From: Prunus persica
Lineage: Eukaryota; Streptophyta; Magnoliopsida; Rosales; Rosaceae
Assembly: GCF_000346465.2 (NCBI RefSeq)
Contig: NC_034010.1
Coordinates: 20,676,335 to 20,740,334, forward strand
Reading direction: 5' to 3'
DNA length: 64,000 bases
Shown here: piece by piece, positions 16,982 to 28,749 of the stretch
Numbering within the stretch: the stretch's first letter is position 1
How the letters are laid out: each line of letters starts with the position of its first letter
Position numbers and translations under genes: made by a program
The notes under the pieces: model-generated
What the model was told of the DNA's origin: nothing
Database searches by the model: none
The model's input: only the letters and a program-made list of their open reading frames with translations

Positions 16982-17564
16982 TCTGCAAATCAAATCCAGT
17001 TTGTGGGTTTTGGGAGAACAATTCATTTACGGACGGCACAATTTTGGTGTTTTTTTTTTCACACTTTTTCAACCCACCGTACAAGTTTGGTCCTTATAGA
17101 TAGTATATTGTTAGACACCTGCCTTGTAGATTATTATAGTTCGGGTTGTGCATCTTTTGATGTTTGTTTTTGGTCGAAGTACTTTTCTTGTATAAAGCAT
17201 TAAAGGAAATAATGAAAATCGTATTACAATATTGGGGAAAAAAAAATAGAACTTGATACTTAAAGACGTGTGTTGTGCCCACAAAACTTGTTCAATTCAA
17301 TACATCCACACGTTCAAGTTCTTAAAGATTTGCTGAACTTGTTCACCACCAAAGTAAAAAAAAACCTTTCTGTGCCTCAATTTTCTGTCATGCACATTCC
17401 ATACCTATGAAATTTTGTTTGCCAACCAGAACAAAATACAAAGAACCACAAGAGACGCCTGAGCTTGGGAAAAAAAAAAATTAATATAAGAAAACCATCA
17501 AGCATTTGAGATAGACGACATCAGGGTCAGTAATCGGCTTCAGATTAACTACATTCTTCAACCA
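16982..17564. other. Convergent 3' flanks of PLD beta and the ataxin-10 gene
   Basis: About 580 bp between two converging stop codons. It holds both 3' UTRs; AATGAAA/AATAAA-like signals occur near 17205-17220. No other gene seen. Confidence 0.6.
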
Positions 17565-19170
17565 TCATGAGACATTAACAAGCTTTGGCCGTCCAGTTTC
17601 TGGATTTACCTCAACTCGGAAACCAAGTCCAGCAATTTCTGGCGCATCAACAGACCCTTGAAGCTCCAATTCAGTCACTACCCGTTTGTTGTCTTCATTC
17701 CCTTCCAATAAATTTCTGACACACCAAATTCCCCACTCCTTTAAGAACGGGTTGTCTTCATCAAGACCACACTGTTGCAAGAGCAGAAGAATCCCATCCC
17801 TTTGCCTAATCTCATCTTGGACAGGCTTCCTTTGATATGTGCAATTGCCAATCACTGCAACTATATCTCTTCGAAATCCTTTGTACGGGCATGGTTTTGA
17901 CGAACCCGAATTTGTTCCATCTTGGCCCTCACCTTGTTTGATAGCTTTCCTAATTATTGCTGGCGGCTCAAGATCACGAAGTAAACATAAAATTAGTTCT
18001 ATAAGACCATGGGATAGCAAAACATCAACAGCATCCCCCAGGTCCTCTTGAAAGCCTCTTAAAGTCTTCTGGGCACATACATCTCTCAGAATTGTGAGTG
18101 AGTATCCTAGAACGTCTATCATACTAGTGCCTGTTGGAAGTCCAGACTGGCCCCTTGTTACACAATTAAGAGCCCCAACGGATTTCTTGAATATCCCAAA
18201 AACACACAAAGCAAAATCACGAGGGACAGTAATCTCTCTAAGCCGCTCATTTAAGATGTCTGATATGATTCTCAAGAAAAATGCTTGGTCTGATGAGAAA
18301 AGGTCTTCTCTAAATTCAGTATCTTCAACATTCTCACTAGTAGCAAAGCCTAAATTAGAGAACAGTGACGAGAAGTAAGGTCCTTCTAAACAGATTCTTG
18401 AGAGAAGCAACTTGACCCAATCTTCTCCAAAGCCAACTGGTAACACACCCAAAAGGTAAAAAGTCACAAATTAGCACTTGTTTCATTAATATTAGGCTTC
18501 AGCACAGAAACTCAATCGGTATCAATAAAATAAATGTAAGATACCAAAAAAAAAGACACTTACCTGCAGCAGTAGTCCTTACAATCTCTTTCATAATAGT
18601 TATTCCACCATCACCGCAAAGCTTTTCGAACAGTTCAGGGCTTCCATCACAACAAGCAAAGATAACCATGCACAATGGATCACAAGTTTCCCGGCTCTGA
18701 ACTCTTGCAAGAGCCAAAAATTCTTTTGGAAAAAGTTGCTGCCAAATTTCATGCTGATGTCGTTCTCCAGCCAAAGAAACATTAGCAAGAACTTGCAACC
18801 CCATACGAATGACCCCAGAATCTGGCTCCAAAGAAATATTCGCAGAGTTCAAAACATTCGATATGATTGCAACTCCACTTTGTTCAAGAAATGACTTCTG
18901 ATTTGAAACCTCTCCCGCACAAAGATTTCTCAGGAGCTTTAATGACAATGTGAGAAGGTGGCGACCAGAAGGGTAAGGGAGAGATTGGATGAGCTGGACA
19001 ACAGAAGGAAGAATACTCTTAGAGGCAAGGTCCGCACGACCATCAGCTGCTCTGCAAACTTGTATTAAAGTTTCCAACGAATCTATGAGGGTAGATGAGT
19101 TTGACGCACTTAAAAGTATCTGGAGAACATCTTCAGGTACAAAGAACTCTTGCAATGCGGTTTTATCCAT
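17565..19170 (-). CDS. Ataxin-10 domain protein (armadillo-like)
   Basis: Two exons on the minus strand: 19170-18564 and 18436-17565, joined in phase as GCA-G|TT-GGC, for 492 aa, the size typical of plant ataxin-10 homologues. Start MDKTALQEFF at 19170. The body is a series of short helices of ARM/HEAT type (LLRNLCAGEVSNQ, GLQVLANVSLAGE). The C-terminal region holds the conserved ataxin-10 signature: KGFRRDIVAVIGNCTYQRK, then VQDEIRQRDGILLLLQQC, DEDNPFLKEWGIWCVRNL and LLEGNEDNK. Animal ataxin-10 is a cytoplasmic scaffold tied to cytokinesis and neuron survival; the plant role is poorly known. A leader exon near 19.64-19.76 kb (donor seen as CTTACC-like TATACCTGG on the plus strand) is likely. 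Diverges from RBX1a. Confidence 0.88.
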
Positions 19171-20948
19171 TACGAAACCAATTCACTGATAATGAAACCA
19201 AAGAAATCAGAACTTTCAAATCCTAAATTGATGAAAAAATAACAATGTGGCAAAAAAACTCACATGTGCTCTATTGATCCTTCTCAGATAGAAAACATGA
19301 TCAAGATGTAGACTTACTACAGCATAACGGAAGATTTATAATCACAAAATCATCATCTAACAAGTAAATTTATACTCCTCTTGGTTTATAGACATAAAAC
19401 AGCAAAAACTACAAACTCAACATCCACTAAACCTAGAAACCATCTCCCTTCTATTTCTCAACTCACTCTCAACACAACCATTATACACATTATTTAATAT
19501 GAAATTAAAAATAAAAAACCATATTGTTTGAATTGAAGGACAACAACTACATAAAATCAGCTCACGTTAAAACAAAAAATTCTAAAATCAGCTGAGAAAT
19601 CCGATTGATAATTGATGGCGGGAAAAAAATACAAAATTTTATACCTGGGAATCTCAATGAAAGCCCCACTCAATAATTGATGGCGGGAAGAAAAACCCTA
19701 AACCCAGGTTCAAGTTCTGCTCAGCTATGAAATCCTACTTGTTGCTGAAGGTTCTGTCTTGCTATGAGGTTTTAAAGAACATTCGAGAAATTTACAATAT
19801 TTACATTTTTTTTAATATTAATTTTAGTCTACGTGGCAGTGGCTTAGCTTTCGTGAAAGGTCAGGGGTAAAACTTATATTTCGAAAAGAGCAGGGGGCCA
19901 AAACAATAATTATAATTTATATGATGCACCTCTCTTTCCCCGACTCTACCTCCCGTTCAGCAGTTTTTAATGTTCTCAGAAGCTTCTTTCTCTCTCGTCT
20001 TCTAGGTCGCGACCTCTGGCCCACCCATCACTCCGAAACCTTCTTATATTTTTCTTTTTGCCTCCGATCGCGCTCTTCCTCTTTCTCAGGTTAGTATTTT
20101 TTTTCTTTTTCCGTTTCTAAAATTTTTCAATTTGTTTTTTTAATGTCTGAAACGCTTATGCTTAATCATGATTATTCTTTAATTGCGCTTTTTCTCAGTA
20201 TTTTTTTGTATTCCTAAACATGGGTTGTGTTTAATTCTTGTGTTCTACCTGTGTTTATCCTTGTATTGATTTACTTTAATTTTTTTTATTTATTATTCTG
20301 CTTAATGGTTTTCCATTTTTCATTGTTTTCAATTTGTATCTTTGGTTGATTATTTTCCCCTTTTGGGTTTGCTTTTATGTTTCTCATGATCAATGGTTTC
20401 TGAGTTCTTGGGGATTTATTGCACTGCTTTACTCCTCCTATGAAGCTATTTTCGTTAAAAGAAAAAAAAAACTTATAATATTTACCACAAACACATGTGT
20501 GAAAGATTTATCTGGGTATTGTGCCCTTAACCAATGGAGAATTGTTCTTAGTTGACTGAATTTGACATGCCTCTGCTTCTCACTTCATTGGGTATATGGC
20601 CTTAGCTGGAACACAGTTTTAGGGATTGTTCTTTCCAGTTCTAGTAACTATGGAAATTTTAAACATCGTCTCCCTGAAAATCCTTCGGTATATCGTTTCA
20701 AATATCTTGGTAGAACAAATAAAAGATAATAGAAATAAAATCTTCTTTCCAAATCTTATAAACTAAAGAAAAGGTGCTATTTCAACCAATTTTTTTATGA
20801 GATATTTGATGAAATTTGACTTCCACTTTCTTACTCTTAGGGCATTCTTGTTTTAAACTAACGGGTTCCTGCATGCTTTTTTCTTTGCTAGTCCTTTCGA
20901 AGAAAGAAAGAAGCACCCAAATCCGTGCACTAAGATCAAGGAAAAGCC
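19171..20948. promoter_or_regulatory. Divergent promoter region between the ataxin-10 gene and RBX1a
   Basis: Both genes point away from this 1.8 kb. It appears to hold a leader exon and intron for each: for RBX1a, a CT-rich exon ending at about 20089 (TTTCTCAG|GTTAGTA) with an intron to near 20.9 kb; for the minus gene, a leader near 19.65-19.76 kb. That leaves a core shared promoter of roughly 200-300 bp around 19.8-20.0 kb. Transcription starts are inferred, not seen. Confidence 0.5.
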
Positions 20949-22204
<1,256 letters not shown>

Positions 22205-22869
22205 AAGCTTCATGTGGTTGGGCGTTGGATCTTCCCTGAACTTCATCAAATGTTGGATCTTCCGCACACTTTCTGCTATGGTGATGCCGGCGAGGGTCCT
22301 CACCTGTTGTGCCTATTTTCATCCTTCTACTTTGTTAATTCAACTGGAGCCCTTATATTTTTGTTAAGCATTCGGCTGCTCAGGCGTCTGATTGTGAAGT
22401 TCCTACAGTCAAATTTGGAACTACCTTACCCTGTTATTAGGATTAAGCATTAAGCTATAACTTTTGGCCTATATCTCGGTTTGCTGTCATGCTCTCTTTC
22501 CTATAAATGATCATTTTATCCAAAATAAACTGTTCTTTTTTAAATATTGCCCAAAATAATGTTCACTATAAACATTATAAAATTGTATAATTGAGATATG
22601 ATTGGCATATGCAATGTGATCTTATTCTTAGATTTGTTGGGTCAACAAAAGGAGGGGCCCCTGCAAAGTTGCAAAAAAAATTGTTTGTTTTTAGAACTTA
22701 CAAGGTTGCAAAATTAACCTAAAAGGAAAGTTGCAAAACCCCTCATAGCATGTATAAACAGTTAAACACCTAAATCTCATAGAAAATTTTAAAAATTTTG
22801 TATATAACAGTTCTTAATGTTTTTAAATATATATATATATCTATCTATATATATATATATATATCTATA
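22205..22869. other. RBX1a 3' flank and TA/TCTA-rich stretch
   Basis: 3' UTR of RBX1a followed by AT-rich sequence with no gene. Bases 22828-22880 are a TA/TCTA microsatellite, into which the first Helitron-like unit appears to be set. Confidence 0.5.
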
Positions 22870-23157
22870 TCTATATATATAAAGCAAAAGGCAGAGAATG
22901 GTGAAACATTCTAAATACCAGAAAATGCCCTTGATTAATGCAAACATTAAGAATTCAAATTATTAATTAAATGAGGATAATACGGTAAATTCATACTTTT
23001 TCATATTTTAAAAAAGAAAAAGAAAAAGAAAAAGCAGATAATGGATCCTATTTTTAGGGAACACAACTACCCATTATCTTTTTTAATTCTAAAATAAATT
23101 TAAATTTTTTTAAAAAAAAGCCTCTCGCAAGCGCGGAAGCGCGTGCGGAGAGACTAG
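22870..23157 (+). mobile_element. Short non-autonomous Helitron, unit H1
   Basis: 288 bp. The left end starts TC followed by TATATATATAAAGC and the family sequence GGCAGAGAATGGTGAAACAT. The right end has the Helitron hallmark: a GC-rich hairpin (GCGCGGAAGCGCGTGC) about 10 bases before a terminal CTAG, with T following. No terminal inverted repeats and no target duplication, as expected for rolling-circle elements. The same ends recur at 31.7, 32.2 and 42.6 kb. Confidence 0.75.
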
Positions 23158-23908
23158 TATATATAAAGCAAAATGAAGAGAATGGTGAAACATTCAAAAA
23201 TCCCGAATATGCCTTTTGTTAAACAAAAAAATAAAAGCACACAATTTTAATTAAAAGAGGGTGAAATAGTAAAACACCCCTGATTTAAAAAAGAAAAAAA
23301 AGAAAAAAAAGAAAAAGAAAAAGCGAGTCGTGCTATACAAACCTAAGTCGTGATGTGCTTCTCTCAAAGAAGAAAAGCTGAAGAACGTGGAGAAAAATTG
23401 CACGGGTTCAGAACCCACGAAGCTGACGGTTTCCACAATTTTAGAACCCATCACCACCATGTTACCTATATTTTTCTTCGTCCACTTCATTGGCACCTTT
23501 TCTGCTTCAGAAATCGAAATCGAAATTGCAAGTAATCACCCAAGAGCACCCGGTGTAAAGACTGGCCAGACTCGAAAAACTTCCTTTCTCATTCCGCACC
23601 ACACCTGCTATCCTGTAACTGAAGGTAAAGCATCCGTTTTTTTGTCTTAATGCATGTATATTTCTAATTTTGTTGGGTTCAATATAGTCTCCCCCAATTT
23701 TTGTTGCTTTTCTTATGATGTGTTTTTTGTTGGTGCTGGTATAACTAAAAATCCTTTGTGCTCAGATAAAGGAGGTAGGGTTCACACTCAGAAAGAGAGA
23801 ATATTTAAATTCGTACAGGAGGGATAGTGTTCAAGTTATTTATCAGGTTATTATTTCAAATCCTATTTCTTTTTTGTCATCACACGTGCTCTTCCAAGTT
23901 TTAGATTG

Positions 23909-24351
23909 TTTGTTAGGATTGTATGAATTTGGGTGTTTGATTTTCGAAGTTTAATTTTCTCTATTTTGGCTAATTTTGTCTTGGTTTCTCTCTGTCTCTT
24001 TCATTCTTATTTGTGAATTTGTTAGGATTTCTGAATTTGGGTGTTTGATTTTCAAAGTTTAATATTCTCTATTTTGGCCAATTTTGTCTTGGTTTCTCTC
24101 TGTCTCTTTCATTCTTATTTGTGAATTTGTTAGGATTTCTGAATTTGGGTGTTTGATTTTCAAAGTTTAATATTCTCTATTTTGGCCAATTTTGTCTTGG
24201 TTTCTCTCTGTCTCTTTCATTCTTATTTGTGAATTTGTTAGCATTTCTGAATTTGGGTGTTTGATTTTCGAAGTTTAATCTTCTTTATTTTGGCTAATTT
24301 TATCTTGGTTTCTCTCTGTCTCTTTCTTTTTTATTTGTGAATTAATTTTGT
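23909..24351. repeat. 108-bp tandem repeat, about four copies
   Basis: The phrase TTGTGAATTTGTTAGG recurs at 24011, 24119 and 24227, with a diverged copy at 24335, giving a constant 108-bp period. The copies differ at only a few bases. It is T-rich, intron-like sequence with no coding sense. Confidence 0.9.
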
Positions 24352-24486
24352 TGGGTTCAATGATAATCAACTAGCTGCATTTGACTTGGTGTAACAAATG
24401 CAAGAGTTACAGATGCACAATTATTAATACAAATGCAAGAGTTACATTATGTTCCTGATGCACAATTATTAATATAATATTGCTGT

Positions 24487-24800
24487 TCAAGAGAATCCAG
24501 CTTCTAATACGTTGGCAAGCCTGTAAACAACTGGATAAACCAACCTGTGAATGTAGTTATGTTTATGAATAGATTCTATAGCCATAACACTTTGGGCAAT
24601 GTAAAATCTTGCAACAGTTTCAGTCAAAGTCTCTTCTCTAATAAGCAAAGTCATCATGTCACCACCAAGTAGATACTCCATGATTAGATACACGTAGTTA
24701 GCATCTTGAAAGGAATAGTAGAGTTTCACAATGCAGTGACTAGCAATCTCTGCAAGCAAATCCCTTTTAGCTCTAACATGTTCAACCTACGTTGCAGATA
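24487..24800 (-). pseudogene. Captured fragment of an NDR/tricorner-type AGC kinase gene (copy 1)
   Basis: The minus strand encodes part of the N-lobe of an AGC protein kinase: [36 protein letters not shown] and [10 protein letters not shown], the last just before where the catalytic loop Asp of HRD should be. The reading stops at what was an exon end (CACAG|GTTGGTTT). ATP-binding Lys, HRD Asp, DFG and the C-terminal tail are absent, so it cannot be an active kinase. This is one exon plus intron edges carried by a mobile element. Confidence 0.8.
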
Positions 24801-25104
24801 GTATTTGGTCTGCTTAAGTTCTTTATGGTATCTGCATTTTGATTCTGTTTTATGGCGTTTTCCTTTGTTTCTAAATTCCAGTTAATCACTCTGAATCTCA
24901 ATGTTGTTGTTACTGATTAGCTGTGATTTTTCCCAAAAATATGTAGCTTAAGAGTCGATGAAGTAATTCCATGAAGTAATTTCATCAATATGCTTGCTCA
25001 ATGTTGTTGTTCTTTGAATCTGTGTTTTGTTGTGATATTCGAATTTCTCATATATTAGACCATGTCTTCCTGATGCACAATTATTAATATAATATTGCTG
25101 TTCA

Positions 25105-25440
25105 AGAGAATCCAGCTTCTAATATGTTGGCAAGCCTGTAAACAACTGGATAAACCAACCTGTGAATGTAGTTATGTTTATGAATAGATTCTATAGCCAT
25201 AACACTTTGGGCAATGTAAAATCTTGCAACAATTTCAGTCAAAGTCTCTTCTCTAATAAGCAAAGTCATCATGTCGCCACCAGTAGATACTCCATGATTA
25301 GATACAAGTGGTCAGCATCTTGAAAGGAATAGTAGAGTTTCACATCTTGAAAGGAATAGTAGAGTTTCACAATGCAGTGACTAGCAACCTCTGCAAGCAA
25401 ATCCCTTTTAGCTCTAACATGTTCAACCTACGTTGCAGAT
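25105..25440 (-). pseudogene. Captured NDR-type kinase fragment (copy 2)
   Basis: Second copy of the fragment at 24.5 kb in the same orientation. It has lost bases near the GGDMM segment (GTCGCCACCAGTAG in place of the longer copy-1 sequence) and carries a 30-base internal duplication, so the frame is broken. Confidence 0.8.
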
Positions 25441-25860
25441 AGTATTTGGTCTGCTTAAGTTCTTTATGGTATCTGGCCCAAAAAAAAAAAAATTCTTTAT
25501 GTTAATTTATAAAGTAAGAATTTTGATTCTGTTTTATGGCGTTTTCCTTTGTTTCTAAATTCCAGCTAATCACTCTGAATCTCAGTGTTGTTGTTACTGA
25601 TTAGCTATGATTTTCCCCAAAAATATGTAGCTTAAGAGTCGATGAAGTAATTTCATCAATATGCTTGCTCTAAATCTGTGTTTTGTTGTGATATTCGAAT
25701 TTCTCATTTATTAGACCATGTCTTCCTCTTTTTGATCTGTTTACTATGACTAATCTCTAATTTTTTTAATCCTAATGGAATTTCTTTGATTATATATATA
25801 TATATATATATATATGTGGTTTAAATTAATTGTTCATGATTTCATTAAATTTTATTGCAG

Positions 25861-25938
25861 TACTTGGACGAGAACAAGTCATTGATTCTGAAGATCGTTC
25901 AGAGCCAGAATACTGGGAAATTGAGTGAATGCACAGAG
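25861..25938 (+). pseudogene. Captured exon of a GRF-interacting factor (GIF/SSXT), copy 1
   Basis: 78 bp preceded by a normal acceptor (TTTATTGCAG) encode YLDENKSLILKIVQSQNTGK plus LSECTE, the core of the SSXT domain of plant GIF/AN3 co-activators. Flanking bases look like the native introns. The donor reads GAG|TGAGC, apparently a G lost from a GTGAGC site. The other GIF exons are not present, so this is a captured exon, not a gene. Confidence 0.85.
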
Positions 25939-26305
25939 TGAGCATTTACTTCTTCATTGACTGCTCTGCTTTGGACATCTTTTATTTTCACAGATTGCTA
26001 TTTATAAGCAACGTATATCTGTTAGGCTTTTTTTTTTTAATAATATTTTTGCTTGCTTTCTAATTGATACTGCATGGTTGCAACTCATGGTCCACTTGGA
26101 ATTTGCTCAATGTTGTTGTTCTTTGAATCTGTGTTTTGTTGTGATATTCGAATTTCTCATATATTAGACAATGTCTTCCTCTTTTTGATCTGTTTACTAT
26201 CACTAATCTCTAATTTTTTTTAATCCTAATGGAATTTCTTTGATTATATATATATATATATGGGTTTAAATTAATTGTTCCTGATTTCATTAAATTTTAC
26301 TGCAG

Positions 26306-26383
26306 TACTTGGACGAGAACAAGTCATTGATTCTGAAGATCGTTGAGAGCCAGAATACAGGGAAATTGAGTGAATGCGTAAAG
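26306..26383 (+). pseudogene. Captured GIF/SSXT exon, copy 2
   Basis: Second copy within a block of about 440 bp repeated in tandem (25.67-26.12 and 26.12-26.57 kb), with a third, partial block to about 26.70 kb. It encodes the same core with IVESQNTGK (the usual GIF residue Glu, where copy 1 has Gln) and ends SECVK. Preceded by TTTACTGCAG. Confidence 0.85.
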
Positions 26384-26770
26384 TGAGCATTTACTTTTTC
26401 ATTGACTGCTCTGCTTTGGACATCTTTTATTTTCACAGATTGCTATTTATAAGCAACGTATATCTGTTAGGCTATTTTTATTTATATTTTAACTTGCTTT
26501 CTAATTGATACTGCATGGTTGCAACTCATGGTCCACTTGGAATTTGCTTGGAATTTGCTCAATGTTGTTGTTCTTTGAACCTGTTTTTTGTTGTGATATT
26601 TGAATTTCTCATATATTAGACCATGTCTTCCTCTTTTTGATCTGTTTACTATCACTAATCTCTAATTTTTTGATCATAATGGAATTTCTTTGATTATATA
26701 TAGATGTTGTTTCGCTAGAGCACCAATGAAGAAAGCATTTAGATTTGATGTGTTTGATGTCAATGGTATG

Positions 26771-26772
<2 letters not shown>

Positions 26773-26819
<47 letters not shown>
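26773..26819. repeat. (CT)n microsatellite
   Basis: About 23 uninterrupted CT units within the Helitron island. Confidence 0.95.
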
Positions 26820-26822
<3 letters not shown>

Positions 26823-28700
26823 TTTGGTTTGGGATTTTTGATTTTTTTTTTTGTGAATTAATTTTGCTGGGTTTAATGATATTATGAGCTAGCTGCATTT
26901 GACTTGGTGTAAATCACGTACTTGGTCTGCTTAAGTTCTTTATGGTATCTACAAAAAAAAAAAAAAAAAAAAATTCTTTATGGTAATTTATAAAGTAAGA
27001 ATTTTGATTCTGTTTTCTGGCGTTTTCCTTTGTTTCTCCAGCTAATAGATGTAGGGGTTTCCACACTGGCCATTGATTTGTGTTGGACTTTTTAGTGGGT
27101 AGTTGCCAAAACCTTGGATTTGGAACTCAGTGGTATTTGTTTCAACAATTGAACATATTTTTCATCTCTTGGTAGCATTTCTTTTTCTACTTTGTTGGTT
27201 AAGCCAACCCCATTGTAGTGAGTAGAAGGAGATTTACAGTTTCATATTGTGTCTTCTAGATATTGTTATCAAATTAACAAATTTCCTTATCTCTCGATCT
27301 CTGCTTTTGCTTACCTAAATTGCATTTGCTTCAAGTTGGAATGAATGAGGTATTTTGAGGCTATATAATTATGTGATTGTTGTGCTTCATTCTAATTACT
27401 GTTTATTTTATTTTTTTAGTATGAATCATAGTTAAGCAGTCGTCCAATTGCTTCAGGTATGATATATGAAAATTAATAAGTTTTTCATATCTACATGTCT
27501 TATTGAAACTTTGGAATTTTATCTCAACAGATTCAATTGTCTGTCACATCTCTGACTTATTCACTGAAGCAAAGAAGCAAAGATAATTTTCAGGTTAATG
27601 TTTCTTCATTTTGTTTTATTGACATTTTTTTTTCTTTTGGGTTCCCTCAAAATTCCTTCACAAAATTTGACTTGGCTCTACTATTACGTGTTTTCTGCTC
27701 TCTCTTTCTGTTTTTTTCCCCCGATTTAATTAACAAATTTTAGCATAATTTCTCAACTTTAACCAGTTGTCTTCACCACCCAAACAAAAATGTCCAATTT
27801 GAAGCAAATGTTTTTAATTTTGGGTTTTGTTTTCTTTTGTTTTTGCTGAATTGAAATTAACCCCATTTTAATGCTGCTCCTAATCTCATGTTGCAGGATT
27901 CTCTTCCAACGATCTATCCATTGCTAGGTATGGGTATATGCCCGCATTCACCTACCTCTACATTACTTTCTTTGTTTGCTAATCATACTTTTTTACCTCA
28001 TAAAGAAACAAGCAGCTCAAAAAAGAACAATGAAAACATTGAACAGAGAAAATCATTTTGCTTGCTCCTTTGTATTTGATTATTATTATACCAACCAAAA
28101 CAATGAAGACTACAACTTGGACATGCTCAAGATTGAACTTTGCAATATATGTATTATATTTTTTAATTAATTAATCATTTGTATTAATAACCAATCTTTT
28201 GTATTAATAATCGATGTACCCTAATTTGATTTATATATAAGAAGTTCATTTTCAATGTATGAGTTAATGCCTTAACTTCAATTTTTAAGTAAAGGTTTAA
28301 AAAAGATATACAACCTTTTTTTTGGGAAAGGTTTATATAGCCATGAAGAAATATTTTTGCACGTGAACAATATATTTGTTATAACAAAAATCAAATATTA
28401 ATGCATTGTCGTTATGTAAGGAGATGTGTAAAATGTTAGTGCATAAATTACGAATCTATTTAAAGATCTATTTAAAGATAAACTGTTGAAATTTAAGAAA
28501 TTTAAGGTATTCTGTAAGTATCTTACGCCACAAGAGGCTGTATGGTATTAAAAAATGTACTATTGACAATTATTACATACAAGTAACGAGTTCGAATAAA
28601 AAACGTTAACTAAATATAGAACGGTATTTTATTAATTAAAATATGGCCAGCAATTTTTATATAATAACTAAAATCTTATACATGGTCAATAATTTATAAC

Positions 28701-28749
28701 TAGCCTCCCTGCACGCGCTTCCGCGCATGCGAGAGGCTTTTTTTTTTAA
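28701..28749 (-). repeat. Left arm of the palindromic Helitron terminus
   Basis: CTAG, then the hairpin region (CACGCGCTTCCGCGCATGCG), then GAGAGGC and a T-run ending in TTTTTTTAA. This is the exact mirror of 31722-31770, with one or two base differences and a slightly longer T-run. The two arms were next to each other before the MULE inserted. Confidence 0.85.

Larger units (their letters stand above)
24451..25730. repeat. Tandem duplication (about 620-650 bp) containing the kinase fragment
   Basis: The block starting CCTGATGCACAATTATTAAT occurs at about 24453 and again at about 25070, and both run through the kinase fragment, then TTCTTTATGGTATCTG, then the GTAGCTTAAGAGTCGATGAA segment. 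The second copy has an extra 30-base duplication at 25315-25370 and a few substitutions. Confidence 0.85.

Noticed and set aside
17565..18467. A separate 300-codon gene starting at 18467
   Set aside because: The first ~10 codons are intron sequence; a strong acceptor at 18437-18438 joins the frame to the exon at 18564-19170.
23909..24351. CRISPR-like regular repeat
   Set aside because: The copies are contiguous with no unique spacers, in a plant nuclear genome; it is a tandem minisatellite.
24487..24759. Functional protein kinase gene
   Set aside because: Only one exon of the N-lobe is present; ATP-binding Lys, catalytic Asp and DFG are missing, and the fragment is duplicated inside a mobile element.
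26690..26887. Ser/Leu-repeat frames around 26.8 kb on both strands
   Set aside because: They are translations of the CT microsatellite.
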